Source: F23-D06 sp947165685
GTDB lineage: Bacteria > Bacteroidota > Bacteroidia > Bacteroidales > WCHB1-69
DNA: 64,000 nt
Assembly: GCA_947165685.1 (NCBI GenBank)
Contig: CAMVBK010000012.1
Location: 6,667-70,666 of the forward strand
Reading direction: 5' to 3'
Shown here: piece after piece, positions 44,537 through 54,270 of the stretch
Numbering within the stretch: the stretch's first letter is position 1
Layout: each line of letters starts with the position of its first letter
Notes under the pieces: generated by a model
The model's database searches: none
Seen by the model: only the letters and a program-made list of their open reading frames with translations
Told to the model about the DNA's origin: nothing
Program-made: the position numbers and the translations under genes

Positions 44537-44908
44537 TTATTCATGTAGCAGCCACTTGCCGTCCACCTTGACAAGATCCAGTTTCTTGGTCTCTTCTTCG
44601 GGTGTCTCGTTGAAGGCAGATGTTGTGGATTGCTTCACTTCCACCACGGCGCTGTTCCCGTCGTCGGAAATCGTTTCAGAGAGAATCTCATAGCTGACAA
44701 TCTTCACATTGAAGCCCTGGAATTTCTCAATCTGTTTCTTCACTTCCTCTTTGTCGGTGATGTCAGTGTAGGTGAACGCTTTCTCGTAGTCGCCGGCTTG
44801 GAGCGCTTTGTAGTACGCGTTGACCGTGTCTGTCGGGGATGCTTTTTTGCAGGAGGTCATGCCGAAGATGGCTGCCACAGCGCAAAGGAGAATGATGATT
44901 TTTTTCAT
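44537..44908 (-). CDS. DUF4878 lipoprotein
   Basis: 123 residues from MKKIIILLCAVAAIF at 44908, with a lipobox (FGMTSC, Cys at about 20). The mature domain (SPTDTVNAYYKALQAGDYEKAFTYTD ... AVVEVKQSTTSAF ... LDLVKVDGKWLLHE) matches DUF4878, an NTF2-like fold common in Bacteroidota lipoproteins. No catalytic residues apparent. Stands alone with promoter and terminator. Confidence 0.87.
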   Translation of the reverse strand: MKKIIILLCAVAAIFGMTSCKKASPTDTVNAYYKALQAGDYEKAFTYTDITDKEEVKKQIEKFQGFNVKIVSYEILSETISDDGNSAVVEVKQSTTSAFNETPEEETKKLDLVKVDGKWLLHE

Positions 44909-44941
44909 AACGTATTTAAATTTGGTGAAAAAAAGACGCGG

Positions 44942-44949
44942 CAAATATA
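44942..44949 (-). promoter_or_regulatory. Promoter -7 element for the DUF4878 gene
   Basis: Minus-strand TATATTTG, 34 bases upstream of the start at 44908. Confidence 0.55.
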
Positions 44950-44979
44950 TACAATATTTTATTAGTCACGTTTATTTTG

Positions 44980-46398
44980 TCATTTTCCTCGCATCAGCTC
45001 GATGGACTCCACATCGAGACGCACTTTCAGCCACGTTATCAGCCTGTTTTCCGCTTCTGGGTGGGCTCTCCCGTCCTTCCATTTCACATAGACGATCGGC
45101 ATGGCGTGATGCTCCAAACTCTTGGTGTCGTAGCAATCCATGGAAGAAACTGCAAATTGTTGTATGTCAGGATATTGTGTGTAAATTTCCTTCACTAATT
45201 GTTCCGTGTTTTCAGACGATCCGGTCAGTTTGTGCAGTTCAGCCCGCAGTTCCGCGATGGTGGAGTCTTGGCGAGCGATTACATCATCTTTCTTGTCGAT
45301 GATGTCCTCGATGACCTGGTTTTGCCGGGTGACATCAAGAAGCCCTTCGGTCTGTTTGACGACCAATTTGGCGCGGTCGAGGCCGTATTCGGTCTGCATG
45401 ATGGTCTCCATGCGTTCGATGTCCTCGTCCGTCAAGGGTTTCCCGATGACCCGTAGCGTCAGCGTTTGCGACTTTTTGGCATATTTTTTTTGGGAGTCGA
45501 TTAGTTGCACGTTATCAAAGAACGGTGTCAGCTGGATATCATGCACAAATTTGATGGTCTGGGTGTTGAAAGCTGATTCTTGCACAAGGTTGATGGCCAT
45601 GAAGACGCTGGGAATCATCACGAGGATGGCGAATGCGTAGATCATGCGTTTCACGGCGTTGAGGCGGGAGTCGTTCATGTAGCGAACTTCCGGGAAGCCG
45701 AGGAAGCGCACCATGACGAAGGTGGCCAGGGCGATGAAGAAGGAATTGATGAAGAAGAGGTAGAAGGCTCCCCCGAAGTAGCGCAGTTGCCAGGTGGCCA
45801 GGCCGAAGCCGGCTGTGCAGAGCGGCGGCATGAGGGCGGTGGCGATGGCCACGCCGGAGATGACCGTGAAGGGCTGGCTTTTGCGCGAGGTGGCCACGAT
45901 GCCCGCCAGCCCGCCGAAGAAGGCGATGATGACGTCGAAGATGGTGGGCCGCGTGCGCGCCAGCAGCTCTGACTGCGCCTCGCTCAACGGGGAGATCAGG
46001 AAGTATAAGGTTGATGTTATCAGGCTGATAATCACCATGATGATGAAGTTTCGCAGTGATTTCTTCAGCAAGTGCTCGTCTAAAATGCCCACCGAGAGGC
46101 CGATACCCATGATCGGGCCCATGATGGGTGAAATCAACATGGCGCCGATGATGACGGCGGTGGAGTTGACGTTCAGGCCCACAGAGGCCACGATGATGGC
46201 GAAGGCCAGCACCCACAGGTTCATGCCACGGAACTCCACACCGTCGGAGATGTACTTGACGGTGGCTTCGTAGTCCGTGTCATCTTTCAAGTGCGTGTAT
46301 TCCAGTACTTTGTACCAGAATGTTCGTACCCACACTTTGAGGGAGTGGCGTTTTCGCGGGCTTTGGGTTGTCTCTTCTATTTTGGGTTCTTCTTCCAT
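44980..46398 (-). CDS. DUF389 membrane protein
   Basis: 472 residues. A charged cytoplasmic N-terminus of about 55 residues is followed by several membrane helices (LAFAIIVASVGLNVNSTAVIIGAMLISPIMGPIMGIG; IFDVIIAFFGGLAGIVATS; GVAIATALMPPLCTAGFGLA), the DUF389/TIGR00341 signature. A last helix near residue 255 and a soluble C-terminal domain of about 190 residues follow. Function unknown in the family; no transport substrate is established. Monocistronic between the DUF4878 gene and hisS. Confidence 0.9.
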   Translation of the reverse strand: MEEEPKIEETTQSPRKRHSLKVWVRTFWYKVLEYTHLKDDTDYEATVKYISDGVEFRGMNLWVLAFAIIVASVGLNVNSTAVIIGAMLISPIMGPIMGIGLSVGILDEHLLKKSLRNFIIMVIISLITSTLYFLISPLSEAQSELLARTRPTIFDVIIAFFGGLAGIVATSRKSQPFTVISGVAIATALMPPLCTAGFGLATWQLRYFGGAFYLFFINSFFIALATFVMVRFLGFPEVRYMNDSRLNAVKRMIYAFAILVMIPSVFMAINLVQESAFNTQTIKFVHDIQLTPFFDNVQLIDSQKKYAKKSQTLTLRVIGKPLTDEDIERMETIMQTEYGLDRAKLVVKQTEGLLDVTRQNQVIEDIIDKKDDVIARQDSTIAELRAELHKLTGSSENTEQLVKEIYTQYPDIQQFAVSSMDCYDTKSLEHHAMPIVYVKWKDGRAHPEAENRLITWLKVRLDVESIELMRGK

Positions 46399-46442
46399 AT
46401 TTCATTATCCTCAGGGCTCTCTTCGTCCTCCCTGGCGTTGCT

Positions 46443-46501
46443 CCCAGGGCTCGCTTCGCTCACCCTGGGTTGACATAGGTCGGGCTTACAGCCCTTTTTG
46501 G
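46443..46501. repeat. 59-bp dispersed intergenic element, copy B
   Basis: Partner of 32457-32515 with 3 differences in 59 bases. Hairpin CCCAGGG (46443-46449)/CCCTGGG (46463-46469) and GGGCT-TAC-AGCCC plus five T (46482-46499). It ends 1 base before the hisS stop. A degenerate partial copy (CAGGGCT...CCTGG) precedes it. Confidence 0.9.
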
Positions 46502-46502
46502 A

Positions 46503-47864
46503 TTAATGTATTAATGTGTTAATTAGGGCATCTAAGCAAAGGGTTTGCTGGGTGCCGGTTTGCATGTTCTTGAGGGTGTAGAGGTTTTGGGTGCGTTCGT
46601 TCTCGCCGGCCATGATGACGTAGGGGATGCCTTTTGCGTTGGCATAGTTCATCTGCTTGCCGATTTTGGCGCTATCGGGGTAGATTTCCGACGGGATGCC
46701 GGTGTCGCGGAGCTGTTTGAGCCCTTGCAATGCGTAGAGTTCGTCGTCGCCGCCGAAGTTGACGAACATGGCGGTGATGGGGGTGAGGATGTGTTGCGGG
46801 AAGAGGTTCAGCTCGTTGAGGACGTCGTAGATGCGCTCGGCACCGTAGGAGATGCCCACGCCGGACATGTTCTTCAGGCCGAAGATGCCGGTAAGGTTGT
46901 CGTAGCGGCCGCCGCCGGAGATGCTGCCCATCGCCACGTCCTTCGCCTTGATCTCGAAGATGGCGCCGGTGTAGTAGTTCAGACCGCGGGCCAGCGTCAC
47001 ATCGACTTCCAGCTCGGTGGCTATCTGCATTTTGGCCGTGTAGTCAAGGACTTTGCGCAGTTCCTCCACGCCTTTCATGCCGGTTTCGGAGGTGGCGAGC
47101 ATTGCGGCCAGTTTGTCTAATACCTCGTCGTTGGAGAGTCCGCTGAGTTCGAACAGGGGCGACAGTCCATCGATGGACTCCTGCGAGATGCCGCGCTCGC
47201 GCATCTCCTCGCACACCTTCTCGCGTCCGATCTTGTCGAGTTTGTCGAGGGCCACGCACAGGTCGGTGACTTGGTCGGCGTTGCAGAAGATTTCGGCGAT
47301 GCCGCTGAGGATCTTGCGGTTGTTGATTTTCATGACGATATTGATGCCGAAAGCGCGGAACACCTCGTCGGTGATTTCGACCAGTTCCGCCTCGTTGAGC
47401 AGTGAGTTGCTGCCGATGATGTCAACGTCGCACTGGTAGAACTCGCGGTAGCGGCCTTTTTGCGGTCGGTCGGCGCGCCAGACGGGCTGCATCTGGTAGC
47501 GTTTGAACGGGAAGGTGAGCTCGTTCTGGTGCTGCACGATGAAGCGGGCGAACGGTACCGTCAGGTCGTAGCGCAGGCCTTTCTCGCAAAGTTCGGAGGC
47601 CAGTTTGTTGACGGACTTGTTCTCGTCATGAAAGTCAACTCCTTTTGTGAAGTCCCCGGAGTTGAGGATTTTAAACAGCAGGCGGTCGCCCTCCTCGCCG
47701 TACTTGCCCATGAGGGTGGAGAGGTTCTCCATGGCGGGTGTCTCGATGGGGAGGCATGCGTGCCTGTGGAAAACGTTGCGGATGGTGTCGAAGATATAAT
47801 TGCGCCGCATCATTTCGACGGGCGTGAAGTCTCGGGTGCCTTTTGGGATGGACGGTTTAACCAT
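46503..47864 (-). CDS. hisS: Histidine--tRNA ligase
   Basis: 453 residues from MVKPSIPKGTRDFTP at 47864; the longer frame to 47933 crosses the promoter box. Class II core with motif 2 (RYQMQPVWRADRPQKGRYREFYQCDVD), the histidine-specific motifs LARGLNYYTGAIFE and GSISGGGRYDNL, motif 3 (GVGISYGAERIYD), and a C-terminal anticodon-binding domain (ITAMFVNFGGDDELYALQ). Charges tRNA-His. Confidence 0.96.
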   Translation of the reverse strand: MVKPSIPKGTRDFTPVEMMRRNYIFDTIRNVFHRHACLPIETPAMENLSTLMGKYGEEGDRLLFKILNSGDFTKGVDFHDENKSVNKLASELCEKGLRYDLTVPFARFIVQHQNELTFPFKRYQMQPVWRADRPQKGRYREFYQCDVDIIGSNSLLNEAELVEITDEVFRAFGINIVMKINNRKILSGIAEIFCNADQVTDLCVALDKLDKIGREKVCEEMRERGISQESIDGLSPLFELSGLSNDEVLDKLAAMLATSETGMKGVEELRKVLDYTAKMQIATELEVDVTLARGLNYYTGAIFEIKAKDVAMGSISGGGRYDNLTGIFGLKNMSGVGISYGAERIYDVLNELNLFPQHILTPITAMFVNFGGDDELYALQGLKQLRDTGIPSEIYPDSAKIGKQMNYANAKGIPYVIMAGENERTQNLYTLKNMQTGTQQTLCLDALINTLIH

Positions 47865-47889
47865 AATGTATGCTTTTTCAAACGGACGG

Positions 47890-47897
47890 CAAAAATA
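47890..47897 (-). promoter_or_regulatory. Promoter -7 element for hisS
   Basis: Minus-strand TATTTTTG, 26 bases upstream of the chosen start. Confidence 0.55.
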
Positions 47898-47975
47898 CAA
47901 AAATAGTTGATTCACCCGCCATGTGGATTGCACTATGCATGCGGTCGAGTCAGCGTGCCCTGTCTTTTTCAGGTC

Positions 47976-48932
47976 TCAGAATTTCCGCAGGTCTTCCCTT
48001 TCGAAGGAGTCGATGGAGAAGATGTCGTCGCTGTTGACACGGATGACGAGGAGCTTCTCTTTGTGGGCGAGTTCTGCGGCCCCTTTTTCGTAGTTGATGG
48101 CGGCCATGGCGGCATACACCTCTTTGCCGTCGTATTCGGGGAAGAGTCGCCGGAAATGGCCCATTTGGTGCAGGAATCTTTTCACGTTGGCTTCCGTGCA
48201 GTTGGCCTTGACCTCGACGGGTATCGCCATTTCTTCGTTGCTAAGCAGGACGTCCACTTCCATCGCGATTTTTTCAGACGGAATGCTCCTTTTCAAATTT
48301 CTGCCGCTGTTGTGCAGTTCGAGTCCAGCTTTCTGGAAAATTCTCTCTGTCGAGGAACTGACCAGACCTTCCACGATATGTCCTGTGGTGCCGCTGAGTT
48401 GACGGGAGAGCCGTTTCACTTCCAAGGAGGTCTCTTTCAGCTGTCGGTCGGTCTCCGCGAACAAAGCATCTAGTTCGCGCTTCCGCTTTTCCTGCTCTCG
48501 GTCCCGTTCTTGTCTTTCCTGCTCCCTCTGTTGCCTTTCCTGCTTCCGCAGTTGCTTTTCTCGCTCCCTTTCCTGCTCCCTCTGTTGCCTTTCCTGCTCC
48601 CGCTGTTGCCTTTCCTGCTCCCTTTCCCGTTCTCTCAGTTGCCTTTCCAGCTCTCTCGCCCGTTCTCTCTTCTCTTGCTCAATCTGCGATTGCTTGGTGA
48701 TTTGCGCGATTTCGTCCAAGGTCTCCCTCATGTGGCGGGCCCAGCGGTCGTGCTCCTTCCGGGAGTTCTCCAGCCATTCGTCGCGCTCGGCGGCTTTGCG
48801 TGCAAACTCCATGTTTTCCATACGCATCTGATTGATCATCAGTTCGTTTCTGTCAATTCTCTCGGTGTTCTTCAACACCATCTGCCTTAATTGTGGCATG
48901 TCAAAATCCTTACGTGCTACTTCGTTTTGCAT
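47976..48932 (-). CDS. Coiled-coil protein with C-terminal PD-(D/E)XK-like domain (DUF3782-like)
   Basis: 318 residues. Residues about 1-75 are helical; about 75-170 is a highly charged coiled coil with tandem REQERQQ units, visible in the DNA as repeats at about 48510-48660. The C-terminal 140 residues have AMEVDVLLSNEEMAIPVEVKANCTEANVKRF, the D..EVK pattern of PD-(D/E)XK nuclease-fold domains, with YAAMAAINYEKGAAELAHKEKLLVIR. DUF3782-type proteins of this layout have no known role; whether it cuts DNA is undetermined. Repeat number in the coiled coil may vary between strains. Confidence 0.8.
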   Translation of the reverse strand: MQNEVARKDFDMPQLRQMVLKNTERIDRNELMINQMRMENMEFARKAAERDEWLENSRKEHDRWARHMRETLDEIAQITKQSQIEQEKRERARELERQLREREREQERQQREQERQQREQEREREKQLRKQERQQREQERQERDREQEKRKRELDALFAETDRQLKETSLEVKRLSRQLSGTTGHIVEGLVSSSTERIFQKAGLELHNSGRNLKRSIPSEKIAMEVDVLLSNEEMAIPVEVKANCTEANVKRFLHQMGHFRRLFPEYDGKEVYAAMAAINYEKGAAELAHKEKLLVIRVNSDDIFSIDSFEREDLRKF

Positions 48933-49245
48933 AGTCTTTGATGTATATTAAAAACGCGCCGCAAAGATACAATAAAAATCAATCGCTATTGATGCTTTCT
49001 GTAAATTTTTATTTTACTGAATATCAATGTATTAGTATTTATGTGTGTAATAATTTTAAGAATTTATTGTTAATTATGTTTTCAAACTTCGTAAGGTTTC
49101 GCTGTGTCTGCCGCTGATTGTGATGAATTGTCAGGGTTGCGAAAACAAGCGATGACCAATGAACTTGGACTTAGGCATTTTCCAGGTGCGTCTTTCCGAA
49201 AAATTACTATTTTTGCGGGATGAATCTGAAAAAAGACAGTTTGCT
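48933..49245. promoter_or_regulatory. AT-rich divergent promoter region
   Basis: About 313 bases with no gene. It holds the -7 box for the coiled-coil gene on the minus strand (TATCTTTG, 48962-48969) and the -7 box for the type A sorted protein on the plus strand (TATTTTTG, 49208-49215, 31 bases before its start). Nothing else is recognised between them. Confidence 0.55.
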
Positions 49246-52200
49246 ATGAAAAAAACGAAGGCTTCTATATCCCGAATACCGCAAACGGAAGGGATTTCTC
49301 GCGTGGTGGACGTTTTTCTTCTTTTCGTGACCATGCTGTTTCCCGCTTTGTACGGTGAAGCGCAGAACGACAGCTGCCTTGTCGCGGCAGTCCCGCTGAC
49401 GGTTGAGGTTGACACTTCCGAGAATCTCCTCCGCCTGCCCGCCTGCTGGATAGTACGGAATACAGACACCGCGAGCACCGCCTATCTGCCGTATCGCTAC
49501 TACGGCAGTAACGTCTGGGGCGTCAGACCGCATGACTACCTGACCTTCCCAGACGCGTTCAGCATGATTGCACTGCCCCCCATCGACACCGCTGTGCTGC
49601 ATGTCGGCCAGCTTTGCCTTTCGTTCTCGGCCTCTCGATCCGGGTATGCGCTCTACACCCCCACCATTGAGGTTGGCATTTGGGAAGACACCTGCGACCT
49701 TGCGTCCTTCGTGCCGCTGAAGACCCTCCACCACATCCCTAACACCGCCCAGCCGTATTGGGTCTCGCTTGCCGGTTACCAGGGACAGGGCAACAGGGTG
49801 GCACTCAAGATAACGGATTCCCACAGTAATTGGCTATGCGGAGCCCGGTTGAGCGACATAAACCTATACCCGTTGACGGACTGCCTGCCCCCGTACAATC
49901 TGTATGCCACTCAGCTGACCGACACTTCCCTGGTGCTGCATTGGGAGAACAGTGTCAGCCTTCCGGACGGATATCACCTTCGATATAGGCAAACCGGTGA
50001 CAGCGTGTGGATAAGCGTTCCCGCAGCCCCGCAAGACCTCTCGTTACCTGTAACCGGGCTGTCACCCCACACATTGTATGAGTTTTGCCTTATCCCCGAC
50101 TGTGACACCAGCTTGGCATCTCCCATGCTGTCGGTCAGCACCTACTGCGCGGGCATCGACTCGCTGCCCTGGGCGTGTGATTTCGGGACGGACAGCAGCA
50201 CGCTTTACTCCACGCCTGTCCTCCCTGACTGCTGGATGCAAATCGGCCGGAATCCCGCAACCATTCATATTCAACAATACACGGAGCATTTCCTCGCCCT
50301 GAGCGACTACCAACAATTCTCCACATGGGTCATTCTTCCGCCCGTGAGCACCTCTGCGCATCATCTCGCCGACTTGCAAGTTTCGTTCCGAATGCGTAGT
50401 AGCGGTTACCAGGCACCGGAATACGGCCTTGTCGAAGTCGGTGTCATGGAAGATCCGGCAGACTCCAGCTCCTTTGTCCCCATAGAATCCATCACACACG
50501 TTCCGAGCAGCTGGTCCGCGTTCGAGATCCCGCTGTCGGGCTATGCAGGCTCAGGTCGCCATATTGCCATCCGAAGCGACGGAACCGTTGAAATCCATAT
50601 TGACGATATGTCCATTGACACCATCTCCGCCTGCCCGCGGCCCTGCATCTTGCAAGTGGACAACGTCACGCTGACTTCGGCGGATCTGTCTTGGTCGGGC
50701 TACAACGCGCAGCATCCTGACTTCGCCGTGCAATACAAGAGGCAATCCGACACGGCCTGGGAATCGCTGTCCTTCGTGGCGGATTCATCGCAGTACACGC
50801 TCACGGACCTGCAGCCCCTTTCCCAATACAGCGTGCGAGTGGTGGCGGGCTGCGACACTTCAAAGGTCTCTGAGACGGTCACGTTCAACACGGCGTGCGG
50901 AACGATCGGCGCGGTGCCCGCGTCGTGGGATTTCGAGACGAACAACATTGGCGGCACGCCCAACCGTCCGCAGCCGGCCTGCTGGACCGTTTACAATCCC
51001 GATGCGGCATGGGTGATTGAGGAACCGTCGTATGCCCATTCCGGTTCACGCCACCTGCGTTTCAGCGCCGCTGGCCGGCAGTTCCTTGTTTTGCCCGAAA
51101 TAGACACTACGGTGCTTGAAATCAATAAATTACAGCTTTCTTTTTATGCGCGTTCATCCAACAGCACCCATCCGACAGCGTTCACGGTCGGTGTGATGAC
51201 ATCCCCTGATGACACGGCCTCCTTCCAACCCGTCAACACGGTTACGCAAGTCCAGTCAGACTACAGGTTGTTCACCCTTCCGTTGGATGAGTATGGCGGA
51301 AACGGAACATTTGTCGCCTTGCGGTTTGTCGGGGAGACGAACACTTTCCGCTTCATTGACGACGTTGTCCTCGACACGGTCCCCGCCTGCCCGCGCATCA
51401 ACGAGGTCACCGTCAGCGACATCACGCCCAATTCGGCGGTCATCCGCTGGTTAGGTTACCGACAGGAGAACCCGCAACACACCTTCTACTATCGGAAAGA
51501 GGGAGATGAACAGTGGGAGACACAAACGGTCTCCTTGAGTGGTCCGCAATACACTTTGGCGGGGCTGGACCACTCCTCGCGCTACGAGTGCCGTTTCGCT
51601 GCCGGTTGCGCTCCCGACTCGCTGACCTCCGTCATGACCTTCAGCACGGCGTGCGACCTGATCAGCGAGATGCCCGTCCGTTGGGACTTCGAGACGAACA
51701 ACACGTCCGGCACGGCCAGCGCCCCGCTGCCCGCCTGCTGGAGCCGTGCCGACAACACCTATCCTTACGTTTACAACACCGCCGGCCAAGCCCTCTCCGG
51801 GTCACACGCACTGCGTCTATACTGCCAGGCCTCCCGCTTCGGCATCCTCCCGCCCGTTGACACGCTCGCCTGGCCTCTGCGCGAGCTCCAGCTCTCATTC
51901 TACATCAAAGGCACCGTCAATGCTTCGGCCACCCCGCCCACCATCTTGCTCGGGGCTTTGACCGACCCCTCGGACACGAGTACTTTCGAGGTGATAGACA
52001 CGCTTCCCCCGCTGAACGCCAACTACAAACTGGTGGATATCCCGCTGGGCTCCTACACGGGGAACGGCACCTGCCTGGCCCTTAACGTCATCCCCGGGTA
52101 TCCCATGGACTTTTTCACCTTGATTCTTATCGACGACATGATCCTCTATCCGGCCCCCTCTTGTCCCAGGCCTTCCAACTTGGCGGCCATCCACTCCACC

Positions 52201-54198
52201 ACGAGTTCCATTGAACTCAACTGGGACCATGATGTGGATTCTGCGCGGTATGTCATCCATTACAAATCCGCCAATGGCGTGGAGTGGCTCGCCGACACGA
52301 CGGGATTTCTGGCTTCCGGCACCTACACCGCCGCTGGCCTCCAGCCTAACACGGTCTATCAATTCGTGGTGGAGGCGCTCTGCAACCCCTGTTTCCCGAC
52401 AGACACCGTCGTAGCCGCCACGGTTTGCGGCTACATGGACTCCATGCCGCAATTCTGGGATTTCGAGGAGTATGACGACTCGCTCCGAATGCCGGAATGC
52501 TGGCGGAAAATACGTCCTGCCAACGACAACGGTTTCCCGCGCATCTGGCCCGATGCAAACTACGCCCACAACAGCGGGGCATCGTTCAACTTCTTCAGGT
52601 CCAGCGGGACCTATGTGATACTGCCCGCGCTGAACGACACGATAGCGGCCCGGGATTTGAGGCTGTCTTTCTATGCGAGGAAAGGAAGTTCTGACTACTG
52701 GAGCAACCCCGAACTGGAGATTGAAGTCGGCGTGATGAGCAACCCTTACGACCCCATGACCTATACTCCTGTGCAGAGCATTGACAACTTCCAATACGAC
52801 TACCAATATTTCGACCTGCATCTTTCCTCCTACACGGGCGACGGGAAGTACATTTGTATCAAGGACGTGACGACACCGAATAGCGGTGACATCTATATTG
52901 ACGACTTGACGTTGGATTATATCCCGGTGTGCCATCTCCCGGAAAACCTTGCGGCAAGCGAAGTGACGAGCCATTCAGCGCGTCTCCACTGGACGGGATT
53001 CGACAGCTACTATCCTGACTATATCGTGCATTACCGTGCGTCAGGCGGCGGAACCTGGATGGAGCAGTCGTTCTCCGCGACGAGTCCTTCCTTCCTGCTT
53101 GACGGGCTTTCGCCTGACACGCCATACGAGGCGTTCCTGACCCACAGCTGCGATGAAAGCACACCGTCCGGTACCCTCTTGTTTACCACTGGATGTCAAC
53201 CGTTTGATTCCATTCATATCTTCAACTTGTCAGATGTCTCTGTCACGCTGGCCGTCACGGGTGCCGAAATCGGTGACACCCTCGTGGTCCACTACCGTCC
53301 CGTGGACGGTGACGAATGGCAGACGGCTTTGCTCACTGGCGACAATCCGACTCTTCCGGGGCTGTCGCCTTCTACCTCTTACGAACTTTTCGTGACAAGG
53401 ACCTGCAATGCCGAGGAACCGTCGGACACGCTGCTGTTCACCACAGACTGCGGGCGCATTCGTTCGCTGCCGCGCATCTGGGACTTCGAGGACGACCTCT
53501 CGGAAGATACGCACCTCCCCCTCTGCTGGTGGCGATTCTCAGGCTCGAATTTCCCCTCTGTCATTTCGACTCACTCACATTCTGGGAGCAACGCTCTCAG
53601 GTTCAAACCTGTGTGTGCCGCTGTGCTGCCCAGGCTTGACGACAGCATTCCCGCCAACACTGTCACGGTCTCCTTTTATGCGAAAGCCATCGCCATCACT
53701 GCTTCTGCGGGCAGCACCGTCGAAGTGGGCGTTTTAGAAGACCTTGAGGACGAGAGTTCGTTCACGGCAGTGGGGACAGTGGATGTTGTGAGCGCTATCC
53801 ACCAAGAATATACCGTGCCGCTAAGCAACTATACGGGTTCCGGAAAAACCATCGTTCTCCGATGCAGCACGGCAACGGCTTCGACGCTGTATGTGGATGA
53901 CGTGCAGCTGCGTCTGACGGACGGAAGCGGAGTCGGCATCGGGGGGTATGGCAACCTTGATGACTTCGTCCGCCTCTATCCGAACCCTGCGCGAGAGTAC
54001 ATAGACATCCGCTTCAGCGATGACAACGTTGCCGTTCAGCGGATCGAAGTCTGTGATGTTTACGGGAAGGTTGTCCAGACAACTGGCTTTCAAGGCAACC
54101 CGACCCGTACGGATGTCTCGATGCTCTCCAGCGGTGTCTATTTTGTAAGGATTATTTCGGACAGAGGTGTTTTCGCAAAGGGGTTCATCAAGAAGTAG
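49246..54198 (+). CDS. Large secreted FN3/jelly-roll protein with type A sorting domain
   Basis: 1,650 residues from MKKTKASISRIPQ at 49246; the promoter at 49208 rules out the frame start at 49159. A signal-type segment follows (VVDVFLLFVTMLFPALYGEAQ). Six similar jelly-roll-like modules (repeated openings such as LPWACDFG, VPASWDFETNN, MPVRWDFETNN, MPQFWDFEEYD, LPRIWDFEDD) alternate with about five to six FN3 domains that begin CPRP or CHLP. The last 75 residues are a type A type IX sorting domain (RLYPNPAREYIDIRF ... VCDVYGKVV ... LSSGVYFVRI ... KGFIKK). Surface-attached; likely binds a glycan or protein matrix. The target is not visible. Confidence 0.93.
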   Translation: MKKTKASISRIPQTEGISRVVDVFLLFVTMLFPALYGEAQNDSCLVAAVPLTVEVDTSENLLRLPACWIVRNTDTASTAYLPYRYYGSNVWGVRPHDYLTFPDAFSMIALPPIDTAVLHVGQLCLSFSASRSGYALYTPTIEVGIWEDTCDLASFVPLKTLHHIPNTAQPYWVSLAGYQGQGNRVALKITDSHSNWLCGARLSDINLYPLTDCLPPYNLYATQLTDTSLVLHWENSVSLPDGYHLRYRQTGDSVWISVPAAPQDLSLPVTGLSPHTLYEFCLIPDCDTSLASPMLSVSTYCAGIDSLPWACDFGTDSSTLYSTPVLPDCWMQIGRNPATIHIQQYTEHFLALSDYQQFSTWVILPPVSTSAHHLADLQVSFRMRSSGYQAPEYGLVEVGVMEDPADSSSFVPIESITHVPSSWSAFEIPLSGYAGSGRHIAIRSDGTVEIHIDDMSIDTISACPRPCILQVDNVTLTSADLSWSGYNAQHPDFAVQYKRQSDTAWESLSFVADSSQYTLTDLQPLSQYSVRVVAGCDTSKVSETVTFNTACGTIGAVPASWDFETNNIGGTPNRPQPACWTVYNPDAAWVIEEPSYAHSGSRHLRFSAAGRQFLVLPEIDTTVLEINKLQLSFYARSSNSTHPTAFTVGVMTSPDDTASFQPVNTVTQVQSDYRLFTLPLDEYGGNGTFVALRFVGETNTFRFIDDVVLDTVPACPRINEVTVSDITPNSAVIRWLGYRQENPQHTFYYRKEGDEQWETQTVSLSGPQYTLAGLDHSSRYECRFAAGCAPDSLTSVMTFSTACDLISEMPVRWDFETNNTSGTASAPLPACWSRADNTYPYVYNTAGQALSGSHALRLYCQASRFGILPPVDTLAWPLRELQLSFYIKGTVNASATPPTILLGALTDPSDTSTFEVIDTLPPLNANYKLVDIPLGSYTGNGTCLALNVIPGYPMDFFTLILIDDMILYPAPSCPRPSNLAAIHSTTSSIELNWDHDVDSARYVIHYKSANGVEWLADTTGFLASGTYTAAGLQPNTVYQFVVEALCNPCFPTDTVVAATVCGYMDSMPQFWDFEEYDDSLRMPECWRKIRPANDNGFPRIWPDANYAHNSGASFNFFRSSGTYVILPALNDTIAARDLRLSFYARKGSSDYWSNPELEIEVGVMSNPYDPMTYTPVQSIDNFQYDYQYFDLHLSSYTGDGKYICIKDVTTPNSGDIYIDDLTLDYIPVCHLPENLAASEVTSHSARLHWTGFDSYYPDYIVHYRASGGGTWMEQSFSATSPSFLLDGLSPDTPYEAFLTHSCDESTPSGTLLFTTGCQPFDSIHIFNLSDVSVTLAVTGAEIGDTLVVHYRPVDGDEWQTALLTGDNPTLPGLSPSTSYELFVTRTCNAEEPSDTLLFTTDCGRIRSLPRIWDFEDDLSEDTHLPLCWWRFSGSNFPSVISTHSHSGSNALRFKPVCAAVLPRLDDSIPANTVTVSFYAKAIAITASAGSTVEVGVLEDLEDESSFTAVGTVDVVSAIHQEYTVPLSNYTGSGKTIVLRCSTATASTLYVDDVQLRLTDGSGVGIGGYGNLDDFVRLYPNPAREYIDIRFSDDNVAVQRIEVCDVYGKVVQTTGFQGNPTRTDVSMLSSGVYFVRIISDRGVFAKGFIKK

Positions 54199-54218
54199 GA
54201 ATACATTCAAAAAAAAGC

Positions 54219-54226
54219 TATTTTTG
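54219..54226 (+). promoter_or_regulatory. Promoter -7 element for the M3 peptidase gene
   Basis: TATTTTTG, 45 bases before the ATG at 54271 and only 21 bases past the preceding stop. Confidence 0.55.
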
Positions 54227-54270
54227 CAAACTGTTTGAACGAGGAAAAAATTACAAACAAATTCCATATT

